This document shows positions 24,920 through 33,725 of a stretch of 64,000 nucleotides of DNA, piece by piece (position 1 is the stretch's first letter; the number at the start of each line of letters is the position of its first letter). The DNA is taken from NCBI GenBank assembly GCA_046313435.1, contig JBKBYG010000001.1:1-64000 (forward strand), written 5' to 3'. The position numbers and the translations under genes were made by a program. The notes beneath the pieces were generated by a model. That model worked only from the letters and a program-made list of their open reading frames with translations. It was not told where the DNA came from and did not search any database. This stretch comes from JBKBYG01 sp046313435. GTDB taxonomy: Bacteria > Pseudomonadota > Alphaproteobacteria > Rickettsiales > Arcanibacteraceae.

Positions 24920-26227
24920 TTACTCTTCACAAGAAGCAGGAATTTTTACCCCTGCTTGAGTGTATGCATTTAGCTTGTTTCTAAGAGTTCTAATTGAAAT
25001 TCCAAGAATATTTGCAGCATGCGTTCTATTTCCTAGACAATGGTTTAATGTGTGTAAGATCAAATCTTTTTCTACAGCTTCTACTGTTTTTCCAACAAAA
25101 TTATTATTTATATTATTTTCATCTGAAATAATCTTCTCAAGCATTAAATTTTTGGATGTAATTTCATTATCAGTTGAAATTAGTACTGCCCTATAAATAG
25201 TATTTTCTAATTCCCTTACATTTCCAGGCCAAGGATAGTTTTTAATTAGTTCCTTAGCTTCTTTCGAAAGATTTTTTATCGGTAAGGAATTTGATTCAGA
25301 ATATTTTTTAATAAAATGATCAGCAAAGACTATAATATCGTCTCCTCTAGCATTTAACGAAGGTAACTTTAAATTAATTATATTAAGCCTAAAATAAAGA
25401 TCTTCCCTAAATCTTCCTTCTTTTACTTCTTTTAATAAATCACGATTACTTGTTGCTATTATGCGTAAATCAAGCTTAACAGGTTTAGTACCACCAATTC
25501 TATCAATTTCTTTTTCTTGAATAGCTCTAAGCAATTTTGCTTGTAACTTAATATCAATTTCACTAATTTCATCTAAGAGTAAAGTTCCGCCATTTGATTC
25601 TTCAAATTTACCAACACGCTTTGCTATGGCACCTGTAAAAGCACCTTTTTCATGACCAAATAATTCTGATTCAATAAGATTTTCAGGAATAGCTGCGCAA
25701 TTAACTGAGATGAAAGGTTTAGAAGCTCTTTTGCTTTTTTTATGTATGAATTTTGATATTACTTCTTTGCCTGTTCCAGATTCACCGGTGATAAGTACAT
25801 TTGCGTCAGATGGAGCAATTTGAGTGGCAAGCTTAATTATATCCTGCATTACTGGGGACTTAGAACTAAGCATATTAGTATCTTGTGTAATTGCTTCAAG
25901 TATAGCTGCTATTAATTCTTCATTTGGAGGAAGAGTAATATATTCTTTTGCTCCAGCTCTAATTGATTTTACAGCATCTTCAGTATTATTATCAAGTCCA
26001 CATGCAATAACAGGAACAAAAATATGTTCATTATTCAAACTAGTAATTAGTGTATTTATATCCTTTTTCACATCAATCATTATAAGGTCTGCACCATGAC
26101 CTGACCTTATAGATGACATTGCGGATTCTATAGTCTCAACTTGTCTAACACTTGCACCTTTTTTATGAGCAATTCTACTTGCTGATCCAAATTCCCCTGA
26201 TAAGTCGCCAATAATCAATAATCTCAT
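24920..26227 (-). CDS. flbD: FlbD-type sigma54-dependent transcription activator
   Basis: A 435-residue protein. An N-terminal receiver-like domain (residues 1-110, MRLLIIGDLSGEFGSASRIA start) is followed by an AAA+ domain with Walker A GESGTGKE, the intact GAFTGA loop that contacts sigma54, Walker B GGTLLLDEISEI, and PWPGNVRELENTIYRA. The C-terminal Fis-type helix-turn-helix is LGNRTHAANILGISIRTLRNKL. Family knowledge: FlbD of Caulobacter activates class III/IV flagellar promoters; the match runs along the whole length. The receiver keeps Asp52 but lacks other phosphorylation residues, as in FlbD. A functional copy needs RpoN in the genome. It is divergent from infA across 240 bases. Confidence 0.9.
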   Translation of the reverse strand: MRLLIIGDLSGEFGSASRIAHKKGASVRQVETIESAMSSIRSGHGADLIMIDVKKDINTLITSLNNEHIFVPVIACGLDNNTEDAVKSIRAGAKEYITLPPNEELIAAILEAITQDTNMLSSKSPVMQDIIKLATQIAPSDANVLITGESGTGKEVISKFIHKKSKRASKPFISVNCAAIPENLIESELFGHEKGAFTGAIAKRVGKFEESNGGTLLLDEISEIDIKLQAKLLRAIQEKEIDRIGGTKPVKLDLRIIATSNRDLLKEVKEGRFREDLYFRLNIINLKLPSLNARGDDIIVFADHFIKKYSESNSLPIKNLSKEAKELIKNYPWPGNVRELENTIYRAVLISTDNEITSKNLMLEKIISDENNINNNFVGKTVEAVEKDLILHTLNHCLGNRTHAANILGISIRTLRNKLNAYTQAGVKIPASCEE

Positions 26228-26467
26228 AATATAATATTTTTTAGTTTGATTTTTACATTAGATTAATTCTATTATATATAGAGTTACTTTATAAATATTT
26301 CGTAAAGTTTTTTAGCACATAAAGAATATATTTTATGTGGTTACTTGTTTTCAATATTTGATATTAAGTAAAAATAGTTAAAATAATATTTGCAATTATC
26401 TAAAATAATTAGTAATTTCCTTTACAGAATCAAGCTTCTAAAAAAATAATATAATTTGTGAATAAAA

Positions 26468-26689
26468 ATGGCAAAAGAAGATCTAATAGAATTTAATGGG
26501 GCAGTTACTGACCTTTTACCTAATGCGATGTTTAAGGTAAAACTTGAAAACGGTCATGAAGTTATTGCGCATACTTCAGGTAAAATGCGTAAAAACCGTA
26601 TAAGGATATTAGTAGGTGATGACGTCACAGTTGAAATGACTCCTTATGATTTAACTAAGGCCAGGATTAAATTACGTCATAAAAAATAA
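26468..26689 (+). CDS. infA: translation initiation factor IF-1
   Basis: A 73-residue OB-fold protein of normal size. It opens with MAKEDLIEFNGAVTDLLPNAMFKVKLENGHE and ends with MTPYDLTKARIKLRHKK, the fixed IF-1 pattern. Family knowledge: binds the ribosomal A site during initiation. It is first of a two-gene infA-maf unit, with maf starting 12 bases downstream, as in many alphaproteobacteria. Confidence 0.97.
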   Translation: MAKEDLIEFNGAVTDLLPNAMFKVKLENGHEVIAHTSGKMRKNRIRILVGDDVTVEMTPYDLTKARIKLRHKK

Positions 26690-26701
26690 ATTCTAGCTTT
26701 T

Positions 26702-27298
26702 ATGAATAATATACCTTTAATTCTTGCCTCAGCTTCCTCAGCACGGCTAAAACTTTTAAATCAAATTTTGATAAAACCGGATAAAATTCATCCTGCAGAT
26801 ATAAATGAAAATCCTCTTAAAGGTGAACTTCCAAATCATTTAGCCTTAAGGCTTGCTAAAGAAAAAGCCCAAAAAGTTAGTCAGGATTTTACAAATGCAT
26901 ACATACTTGCGGCAGATACTGTTAGTGCATGTGGGAGAAGAATATTACCCAAAGCATTAAGTGATGATGAAGTAAGAGATTGCTTAAATTTATTGTCAGG
27001 AAGAAGACATAAAGTTTATACGGGTGTGGCTGTATCAAAAGTAATTGAGGGTAAGATAATAAAAATTTCTTTTAAAATAGTAACAAGCATACTTAGATTT
27101 AAAAGATTAAGCATAGATGAGATAAAAGAATATATAGATAGTAAAGAAGGATTAGGGAAGAGTGGGGGCTGTAATATTGATGGGCTTGCTGAATCATATT
27201 TGATTTGGATGAGTGGCTCTTATTCTAACATTATAGGTTTGCCTTTATATGAAACTAAATCATTGCTTACAGGCTTAGGATATATTATGAAAGAATAA
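26702..27298 (+). CDS. maf: Maf-family nucleotide pyrophosphatase
   Basis: A 198-residue protein. The start LILASASSARLKLLNQI, the AADTVSACGRR motif with the catalytic Asp, the LSGRRHKVYTGVAV motif, and the late GGCNIDGLAESYLIWMSGSYSNIIGLPL segment are typical. Family knowledge: hydrolyses non-canonical or dTTP/UTP nucleotides to monophosphates and may affect division. Because infA is next to it, the call follows the alphaproteobacterial infA-maf pairing. Whether it acts on dTTP/UTP or on m7GTP cannot be read here. Confidence 0.93.
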   Translation: MNNIPLILASASSARLKLLNQILIKPDKIHPADINENPLKGELPNHLALRLAKEKAQKVSQDFTNAYILAADTVSACGRRILPKALSDDEVRDCLNLLSGRRHKVYTGVAVSKVIEGKIIKISFKIVTSILRFKRLSIDEIKEYIDSKEGLGKSGGCNIDGLAESYLIWMSGSYSNIIGLPLYETKSLLTGLGYIMKE

Positions 27299-27440
27299 AT
27301 TTACATCGTTAAACTTTGTAGCCATGAACTAGCTTACATTAGATTCCTCTTGGAAATAGTTTCTTCTAGCGGTTTTGCTCATCTATCTATTAACTTGTGT
27401 AAATTATTATTTAATAAAATATTTTAAATGGAAAAAAGAA

Positions 27441-28187
27441 ATGGCTGGACATTCCAAGTTTAAGAATATTATGCATCGTAAGGGTGCTCAAGATAAAAAA
27501 AGAGCAAAAGTTTTTACCAAGCTCATTAGAGAAATATATACAGCTGCTAGAACCGGTCAAGCAGATCCAAATTTTAATCCAAGATTAAGACTTGCAATAT
27601 CTAATGCTAGAGCGCTTAATTTACCTAAAGATAAAATTGACAATGCAGTAAAAAAAGGTTCCTCACCTACTACAGGTGAAAATTATGAAGAGATTCGTTA
27701 TGAGGGCTATGCACCAGGAGGTATTGCACTGATAGTTGAAGCTTTAACAGATAATAGAAACCGTACTGCATCAGATGTACGTTCATCTTTCACTAAGCTT
27801 GGCGGAAATTTAGGAGAAACAGGTAGTGTAAACTTCATGTTTGATAGAATTGGCTTAATTGAATATAATAAAGATATAGCATCAGATGAAGAAATTTTTG
27901 AAGCAGCTCTTGAAGCAGGAGCGGATAATTGTGAATCAGATGATCTTAACCACCAAATTACATGTAATCCAGATAATTTTAATGAAATAAGAGAAGCATT
28001 AGCAAATAAATTCGGAGAGCCAGAGAACTCTCAACTTTCTTGGAAAGCACAGAATTTTATTTCTATTGATGATTTGGATCAGGCAATTAAGTTAATGAAA
28101 CTTATAGAATTACTTGAAGATAGTGATGATGTGCAGAATGTATATGGTAATTATTTGATTCCTGATGAAATAGCAGAAAAAATTTAA
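27441..28187 (+). CDS. YebC/PmpR-family regulatory protein
   Basis: A 248-residue protein. ATG 27441 is chosen because it begins with the invariant MAGHSKFKNIMHRKGAQD; an upstream in-frame extension from 27375 has no family match. The family middle LPKDKIDNAVKKG, YEGYAPGGIALIVEALTDNRNRT and the late SLEEAL-like blocks are present (EAALEAGADNCE). Family knowledge: YebC proteins were described as transcription regulators and some relieve ribosome stalling on proline stretches. It lies between maf and ruvC, the standard position. Confidence 0.93.
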   Translation: MAGHSKFKNIMHRKGAQDKKRAKVFTKLIREIYTAARTGQADPNFNPRLRLAISNARALNLPKDKIDNAVKKGSSPTTGENYEEIRYEGYAPGGIALIVEALTDNRNRTASDVRSSFTKLGGNLGETGSVNFMFDRIGLIEYNKDIASDEEIFEAALEAGADNCESDDLNHQITCNPDNFNEIREALANKFGEPENSQLSWKAQNFISIDDLDQAIKLMKLIELLEDSDDVQNVYGNYLIPDEIAEKI

Positions 28188-28307
28188 ATTATTGATATAA
28201 ATTCAATACAAAAAATTTTTTTAATCAAAGATCATTTACTAAAATTTAAAACTTAAGTATTAAATCTATTTTAGTTTTCAAATTTATAAATCTAAAAAAT
28301 TAATTTA

Positions 28308-28784
28308 ATGACGTTCATTTTAGGTATCGATCCTGGTCTTACACATACTGGTTGGGGAGTTATAAAGGTTGAAAATAATAAACTTATATATGTTGCTTGC
28401 GGCACAATTTCTTCTTCTGCTAAAACAAATATTGAACAGAGATTAGGTGATATATATACAGGCATAAATTCAGCAATAAAACTTTATAATCCTCATGAAT
28501 GTGCTATTGAGCGAACATTCGTAAATAATAATCCACTTTCTTCACTTAAGCTTGGTCATGCAAGAGGTGCTGCTATGCTTACAGTTGCGTTAGCTAGTAT
28601 TCCTGTAACAGAATATTCACCAACTGAAGTAAAAAAAGCTGTTACAGGAGTAGGGGGAGCTGATAAAAATCAGATAGATGTAATGATAAAATACCTTCTT
28701 CCAACAGCTAAAATTAAATCTAAAGATGAGGCTGATGCACTAGCAATTGCAGTTTGTCATTCAAGTTATAGAAGAGGGAAGTGA
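28308..28784 (+). CDS. ruvC: Holliday junction endonuclease RuvC
   Basis: A 158-residue protein. The catalytic acidic residues are in ILGIDPGLTHTGWGVI (Asp7), CAIERTFVNNNPLSSLKLGHARGAAML (Glu) and KDEADALAIAVCH (Asp pair). Family knowledge: a dimeric resolvase that cuts four-way junctions, working with RuvAB. The length is slightly short but within the range. Its usual partner ruvA is displaced by the AbrB/PIN pair, which ends 5 bases after this stop in the opposite direction. Confidence 0.95.
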   Translation: MTFILGIDPGLTHTGWGVIKVENNKLIYVACGTISSSAKTNIEQRLGDIYTGINSAIKLYNPHECAIERTFVNNNPLSSLKLGHARGAAMLTVALASIPVTEYSPTEVKKAVTGVGGADKNQIDVMIKYLLPTAKIKSKDEADALAIAVCHSSYRRGK

Positions 28785-28789
28785 TAATT

Positions 28790-29191
28790 TTATAGTAAAT
28801 TATTTTTTGCAACTTTTGCTAACGCTTTATCAAAGGTTTCAATATCGTATTTTAGATATTTGCCTTCTACCACTAACATTGAATCTATAATGGACAAATT
28901 TTTAGTAGAGTAAATATTTAATGCTTCTGATATTAAGGCTTTATTGTCCATAATAATCCCTTTAATAAGAAGCAAATCATTTAATGCTTCAGAAATTTCA
29001 TTTTTAGGAATGTTATATACATTTTGTAAGACAAAAACTATTTCAGCAAATATGTAATTTGTTATATAAGCTTTAACTATACCTTGTTTAATTTTATTAA
29101 AAGTTATACATGCCAAAGCTGAAAATTCTTCATGATCTTTTAAAAAATATCTTATTATTATATTAGTATCTAATAAAATATTTTTAGTCAT
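28790..29191 (-). CDS. PIN-domain toxin (VapC-like)
   Basis: A 133-residue PIN protein. The four acidic positions are visible: Asp8 in LLDTNIIIRYFL, a Glu in FAEIVFVLQNVY, an Asp in SIIDSMLVVEGK, and an Asp in YDIETFDKAL. Family knowledge: a Mg-dependent ribonuclease, usually cutting tRNA, held inactive by its partner. It overlaps the AbrB-like gene by 4 bases (29188-29191), the usual antitoxin-then-toxin order. The pair sits between ruvC and ruvA, opposite in direction to both. Confidence 0.88.
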   Translation of the reverse strand: MTKNILLDTNIIIRYFLKDHEEFSALACITFNKIKQGIVKAYITNYIFAEIVFVLQNVYNIPKNEISEALNDLLLIKGIIMDNKALISEALNIYSTKNLSIIDSMLVVEGKYLKYDIETFDKALAKVAKNNLL

Positions 29192-29433
29192 AATTTATTC
29201 TGAAAGTTATTATTTAAATGAATTTTCCAAGCAAGTTCAGTTTCATCAATATTTGGGCTAATTGTTTTTTTGTACTTTTCAAATCTTCCTTCTAAATTTT
29301 TAATAGGAATAATAGAAATATTTTTATTTTCATCCACTTGAAGCACTATGTTTTCTGTAGAAATTATATCTCTAATTTCTTTAGGTATAACAATAGTACC
29401 ATTCTTAGGAATAGTTATAGAATAAGAAATCAT
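29188..29433 (-). CDS. AbrB/SpoVT-type antitoxin
   Basis: An 81-residue protein. The N-terminal half is a swapped-hairpin AbrB domain (ITIPKNGTIVIPKEIRDI followed by a short strand), and the C-terminal part is an acidic toxin-binding tail (ISPNIDETELAWKIH). Family knowledge: a DNA-binding antitoxin that neutralises a PIN toxin and represses its own operon. AAGG lies 7 bases before ATG 29433. Upstream is a TTGAAA / TATAAT promoter with paired TTATAA boxes around the -10. Confidence 0.85.
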   Translation of the reverse strand: MISYSITIPKNGTIVIPKEIRDIISTENIVLQVDENKNISIIPIKNLEGRFEKYKKTISPNIDETELAWKIHLNNNFQNKL

Positions 29434-29466
29434 ATCTTGCCTTTAAATAATATCTTGTAATTAAAT

Positions 29467-29494
29467 ATTATAACATGACTTTATAAGATTTCAA
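29467..29494 (-). promoter_or_regulatory. promoter of the AbrB/PIN toxin-antitoxin pair
   Basis: On the minus strand, TTGAAA (29494-29489) and TATAAT (29472-29467) are 16 bases apart. Two TTATAA palindromes spaced 7 bases apart overlap the -10, a plausible binding site for the AbrB-type antitoxin. Confidence 0.6.
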
Positions 29495-29635
29495 TATAAT
29501 TTAATATTTTATTATTAATTTAGTTAAAAAGAAATTTACACTGAAGATAAGCTAAAGTTTAGTATAGTTAAATCCTTGAATTTAAAGAATTTAGATATTA
29601 TATTTCTTATTTAGAAATTAAACTAAAGGCAGTTG

Positions 29636-30250
29636 ATGATAGGTAAATTAAAAGGTGTAGTTGATTATATTGATAAAGATTATTTAATTATTGATGTTAA
29701 TGGTGTTGGCTATGTTGTATATTGTTCAAGTAGAACTTTAAACCTAATTTCCGCGTTAGGTGAAGTAATATCATTAATTATTGAAACTCATGTAAGAGAA
29801 GATCATATAACATTATATGGTTTTATTTCACATAGTGAGCGCGACTGGTTCCGCACGCTAATAACTGTTAAAGGAGTTGGTTCAAAAGTTGCACTTGCAA
29901 TTCAAGGAATATTATCTGCTGAAAAAATATCTATTGCTCTTAGTACGAAAGATAAATTAGCATTCAGTCAAGTTAGCGGGATTGGTCCAAGACTTGCTGA
30001 AAGAATTGTAACTGAACTTAAAGATAAAATTGTTGCATCTTTTGATGATGTTAATATTGGTGGTGCAGCTAAATCCTCTAAGTCTGTTCTTCAAGAAGAA
30101 TCCATTGTTCCTGATGCTGTTTCAGCGTTAACTAATCTTGGATATAGTAAAATAGAAGCCTATAATGCTGCAAATAAATTAATTAGTGCTAATCCGAGCT
30201 TAAATGTAGGAGAACTGATCAGACTTTCACTTAAGGAGCTTTCAAAATGA
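29636..30250 (+). CDS. ruvA: Holliday junction branch migration protein RuvA
   Basis: A 204-residue protein. ATG 29636 gives MIGKLKGVVDYIDKDYLIIDVNGVGY, the canonical start; the upstream TTG at 29633 is not needed. The middle VREDHITLYGF and FRTLITVKGVGSKVALAI with two helix-hairpin-helix motifs, and a C-terminal UBA-like SALTNLGYSKIEAYNAANK, are present. Family knowledge: a tetramer that holds the junction and loads RuvB. It overlaps ruvB by 4 bases (ATGA). Confidence 0.95.
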   Translation: MIGKLKGVVDYIDKDYLIIDVNGVGYVVYCSSRTLNLISALGEVISLIIETHVREDHITLYGFISHSERDWFRTLITVKGVGSKVALAIQGILSAEKISIALSTKDKLAFSQVSGIGPRLAERIVTELKDKIVASFDDVNIGGAAKSSKSVLQEESIVPDAVSALTNLGYSKIEAYNAANKLISANPSLNVGELIRLSLKELSK

Positions 30251-31287
30251 TGGAAGAAGAACGTATTATTGATTCTAAAGAAACTCATGAGGAAACTCAC
30301 GATAAAAGTTTAAGACCAGTAAGTTTAGAAGATTTTATAGGTCAATCTCAGCTAAAAGATAATTTAAACGTATTTTTAGCAGCTGCAAAGGGCCGAGGCG
30401 ATGCTCTTGACCATGTTTTACTTTATGGCCCTCCAGGGCTTGGCAAAACAACAATTGCTCAAATTGTTGCAAAAGAAATGAATGTAAATTTTAAAGCAAC
30501 TGCAGGACCAATTTTAACTAAAGCAGGGGATCTTGCTGCGCTACTAACAAATCTCGAACAAGGTGATGTATTATTTATCGATGAAATACATAGGCTGCAT
30601 TCAACTATTGAGGAAGTACTTTATCCTGCAATGGAAGATTATGTACTTGATTTAATTATCGGTGAAGGGCCTGCAGCACGGACTGTAAGAATTGATTTGC
30701 CAAAATTTACATTAGTTGGTGCTACTACAAGGCTTGGTTTGTTAACTAATCCTTTACGGGATAGATTTGGCATACCACTTAGGCTTAACTTTTATGCAAT
30801 TGATGAATTACAAAAAGTAATTGAGAGAGGAGCAAGAAAATTACATATTGCTATAGAAGAGGAAGGGGCAATTGAAATAGCTAAACGCTCTCGGGGTACA
30901 CCTCGTATTGCACTGAGACTCCTTAGAAGGGTTAGAGATTTTATAACGGTAGGCAATAAAGATTTGATTGATAAAGAAGGAGCTGAAGATGCTTTGAATA
31001 GGCTGGAAGTAGATAGACTAGGCCTTGATAGTAATGATCATCGTTACTTGAGATTTATTGCTGAAAATTATGCTGGTGGACCAGTGGGAATTGAAACAAT
31101 TTGTGCAGGACTTTCTGAACAAAGAGATTCAGTTGAAGAAGCAATTGAACCATATTTACTTCAACAAGGCTTCATACAGCGTACACCACGAGGTAGAATG
31201 CTAACTGAGCAGGCATTTAATCATCTTGAAATTCAATTGCCTAAAACTCTAATTGCACAGTTGGAATTGATCAAAAAAGAAGAATAA
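30247..31287 (+). CDS. ruvB: Holliday junction helicase RuvB
   Basis: A 346-residue AAA+ protein. LRPVSLEDFIGQ is followed by Walker A GPPGLGKT at residues 61-68, Walker B LFIDEIHRL, the GPAARTVRI beta-hairpin that contacts RuvA, sensor 1 GATTR, and PLRDRFG. A winged helix ends the protein. Family knowledge: hexameric motor for branch migration with RuvA and RuvC. The ATG overlaps the ruvA stop. Confidence 0.96.
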   Translation: MMEEERIIDSKETHEETHDKSLRPVSLEDFIGQSQLKDNLNVFLAAAKGRGDALDHVLLYGPPGLGKTTIAQIVAKEMNVNFKATAGPILTKAGDLAALLTNLEQGDVLFIDEIHRLHSTIEEVLYPAMEDYVLDLIIGEGPAARTVRIDLPKFTLVGATTRLGLLTNPLRDRFGIPLRLNFYAIDELQKVIERGARKLHIAIEEEGAIEIAKRSRGTPRIALRLLRRVRDFITVGNKDLIDKEGAEDALNRLEVDRLGLDSNDHRYLRFIAENYAGGPVGIETICAGLSEQRDSVEEAIEPYLLQQGFIQRTPRGRMLTEQAFNHLEIQLPKTLIAQLELIKKEE

Positions 31288-31291
31288 ACTT

Positions 31292-31376
31292 ATACCGAGT
31301 CTCATAAGTAATCATATTTTCTCGGAATTTGGGATTCAGCATCTGTTACTTATCATATATAAGCTCATCGGCCTTA
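31292..31376. repeat. imperfect palindrome between convergent ruvB and grpE
   Basis: ATAAGTAA (31304-31311) and TTACTTAT (31346-31353) form a perfect inverted core, flanked by weaker ACCGA / TCGG matches at about 31294 and 31372. It lies between the two convergent gene ends, so a repeat element or a bidirectional end structure is plausible. No T run is present. Confidence 0.4.
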
Positions 31377-31497
31377 TCGCTGTTTCTCCTAGTCTAATTC
31401 ATGTATGCAATTTGGTATTAAATATGAAATAGGAGATAAAAATTACAATATTATCTCCCAAAAATTTTTGTTTTAACTTAGTTATACAGGAAGTTTA

Positions 31498-32049
31498 TTA
31501 AACTGATTTTGCTACACTTACCATAGCAGGAACTAACAGACGATCTTTTAGAACATAACCTGATTGCATTACACTAATAATATTTCCTGCTTCTACTTCA
31601 GGATCTGCCACATGTGCAACAGCTTGATGATAATTATGATCAAACTTATCGCCTTTAAGAGGATCTATTTTCATTATACCATGTTTTTCAAAAACATTTA
31701 TAAGTTCCCGTTTAGTCATTTCAACGCCTTCACTAATACTTTTAACTAGAGGATCGTCATTTTTAGCCTCGTTATTAATGCTTAAACTAGCGCGTTGTAA
31801 GTTTTCCATAACACTAATTAAATCTTTTGCAAAACTACTTATTGAATAATCAGAAGCATCCCTAACCTGTTTTTCTGCACGCTTACGAATATTTTCTCCT
31901 TCAGCAACTGCTCTAAGTAGTTGATCTTTAAGTAATTTTATATCTTCTTCATAATTGCGCTCGATAACTGAATTATCCTCATTAGAATTGCTTTGTTCAG
32001 TTTCTTCTTGATTATTAATAGTTTCTTCTGTTTCTAATTCTTTATCCAT
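31498..32049 (-). CDS. grpE: GrpE nucleotide exchange factor
   Basis: A 183-residue protein. An acidic N-terminal tail (about residues 1-35) and a long helix are followed by the GrpE head: FAKDLISVMENLQRASLS and GVEMTKRELINVFEKHGI, with PLKGDKFDHNYHQAV near residue 140 and GYVLKDRLLVPAMVSVAKS at the end. Family knowledge: releases ADP from DnaK. The length is normal. It is divergent from rph across 329 bases, with an inverted repeat near its start. Confidence 0.95.
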   Translation of the reverse strand: MDKELETEETINNQEETEQSNSNEDNSVIERNYEEDIKLLKDQLLRAVAEGENIRKRAEKQVRDASDYSISSFAKDLISVMENLQRASLSINNEAKNDDPLVKSISEGVEMTKRELINVFEKHGIMKIDPLKGDKFDHNYHQAVAHVADPEVEAGNIISVMQSGYVLKDRLLVPAMVSVAKSV

Positions 32050-32378
32050 AAATACCTTTTATTACTTGAAAATATTATTAATAGTTATTTTGTAATTAAT
32101 TATGTATTTTATGTAAATCAGTTTTTCAAGTAAGGATCAATATTTTATTTAATTAAATATAAATCATTGTAAGATTTAAGTATAGTTTTTTCATTTGAAA
32201 TTCTAACCTAGTTGTTTGTCACTCACCTAATATTTAGAAGGCTTCTCTGCGTGTGCCTTGCACAAAGTTCAATTAAAACAACTATATTTTGTTACAAAAC
32301 AAAATTTTTCAGAAAGACTATAGCATTTTAGGGAAAAATCTTATAATAGTTAATATCATTATTAACTATGGAGAATTT
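32050..32378. promoter_or_regulatory. grpE-rph intergenic region with an 11-base inverted repeat
   Basis: The 329-base gap holds TTACTTGAAAA (32062-32072) and TTTTCAAGTAA (32123-32133), a perfect 11-base inverted pair with 50 bases between. They sit 13 to 84 bases upstream of the grpE start. A GTGTGCCTTGCACA-type small palindrome is near 32250. The inverted pair could be a heat-shock or repressor site; no exact CIRCE element or sigma32 promoter is visible. The rest is AT-rich with no gene. Confidence 0.4.
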
Positions 32379-33104
32379 ATGCGCCTTTCAGGACGTTTAA
32401 CTGATGAAATTAGAGAAATTAAGATTGAAACGGATATATGTGCCCAAGCTGAGGGTTCATGCTTGATTAAGTTTGGTAATACACATGTAATTTGTACTGC
32501 AACAATAGATGATAATATTCCACCTTTTCTAAAAGGCAAAAATAAAGGTTGGGTTACAGCAGAATACGGAATGTTACCTAGGTCAACTCATCAAAGAATG
32601 AAGAGAGAGGCAGCTCAAGGTAAGCAATCAGGTAGAACTCAGGAAATCCAACGTCTAATTGGCAGATCACTTAGAGCAGTGACTGACCTAAATATGCTTA
32701 GAGAAAAACAATTAATAATAGATTGTGATGTAATTCAAGCAGATGGAGGTACAAGAACTGCAAGTATTACAGGCGGTTATGTTGCTATGTATCTAGCATT
32801 TAGTAAGCTGGTTAAAAAAGGAGTATTTAGCAAATTGCCTTTAATTTCAGAAGTAGCAGCTATTTCTTGCGGTATATGTAATGGTGTTGCTGTAGTTGAT
32901 CTTGATTATGAGGAAGATAGTACTGCAGATGTTGATGCAAATTTTGTTATGACCTCTTCAGGAAGTATTATTGAAATACAAGCTTCGGCAGAGCGAAGTC
33001 CCTTTAATGAAGATGAATTAGGTAAAATGATGCAGCTTGCGAAAGTAGGAATTGAACAATTAATTGATATACAAAGAACAGCATTGAAAATAAATTTTTT
33101 CTAG
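32379..33104 (+). CDS. rph: ribonuclease PH
   Basis: A 241-residue protein. ATG 32379 with GGAG 5 bases upstream gives MRLSGRLTDEIREIKIETDIC; in-frame sequence back to 32289 is not conserved. The core has FGNTHVICTATIDDNIPPFLKGKNKGWVTAEYGMLP, the RTQEIQRLIGRSLRAVTDL motif, and DCDVIQADGGTRTASITG. Family knowledge: phosphate-dependent 3'-5' exoribonuclease that trims tRNA precursors. It begins an rph-rdgB-hemW unit. Confidence 0.95.
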   Translation: MRLSGRLTDEIREIKIETDICAQAEGSCLIKFGNTHVICTATIDDNIPPFLKGKNKGWVTAEYGMLPRSTHQRMKREAAQGKQSGRTQEIQRLIGRSLRAVTDLNMLREKQLIIDCDVIQADGGTRTASITGGYVAMYLAFSKLVKKGVFSKLPLISEVAAISCGICNGVAVVDLDYEEDSTADVDANFVMTSSGSIIEIQASAERSPFNEDELGKMMQLAKVGIEQLIDIQRTALKINFF

Positions 33105-33113
33105 GAGTCTAAT

Positions 33114-33725
33114 ATGAGCAGCAGAATATTTGCAGAAAATAAATTATTAATTGCAACAAGCAACAAAGGTAAAATTAAAGAGTTTGAGAATCTTTTAGCA
33201 GGTAAAAATATAGAATTAGTTTCACTAGAAGGCTACAATATTGAACCTCCTGAAGAAAATGGCAAAGATTTTACTGAAAATGCTGTAATAAAATCAAAAT
33301 TTTATTCGAAAACAACTAACCTTGTTGCGCTTGCGGATGATTCCGGATTATGTATTGATGCACTTGGAGGCGAACCTGGAATATATGCTGCAAGATGGGC
33401 AGAACAAGAAGGTGGATATGACAAGGCAATGGCTAAAATTGAACAAAGATTCAAAGAATTAGATATTGAAGAAAGTAATGCAAGATTTGTATGTGTTATA
33501 TCTGTTTGCTGGCCCGATGGCAATATTGAAAATTTCGAAGGCATAGTTGAAGGGAAAATCAAATTTCCACCTAAAGGCACAAATGGATTTGGTTATGATT
33601 CAATATTTATTCCAGAAGGATATAGTAAAACATTTGCAGAAATGACTACCAATGAAAAATTGCCAATAAGCCATAGATATCTAGCATTTAAAAAATTTAT
33701 TGATAATTGTTTTAATGAAAAATGA
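33114..33725 (+). CDS. rdgB: non-canonical purine NTP pyrophosphatase (ITPase, RdgB/HAM1)
   Basis: A 203-residue protein. LLIATSNKGKIKEFENLL, the ALADDSGLCIDALGGEPGIYAARWAE motif with the catalytic Asp, and the FGYDSIFIPEGYSKTFAEM late motif are diagnostic. Family knowledge: hydrolyses dITP, XTP and ITP to monophosphates, protecting DNA. It starts 10 bases after rph and overlaps the hemW start, so all three are coupled. Confidence 0.94.
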   Translation: MSSRIFAENKLLIATSNKGKIKEFENLLAGKNIELVSLEGYNIEPPEENGKDFTENAVIKSKFYSKTTNLVALADDSGLCIDALGGEPGIYAARWAEQEGGYDKAMAKIEQRFKELDIEESNARFVCVISVCWPDGNIENFEGIVEGKIKFPPKGTNGFGYDSIFIPEGYSKTFAEMTTNEKLPISHRYLAFKKFIDNCFNEK

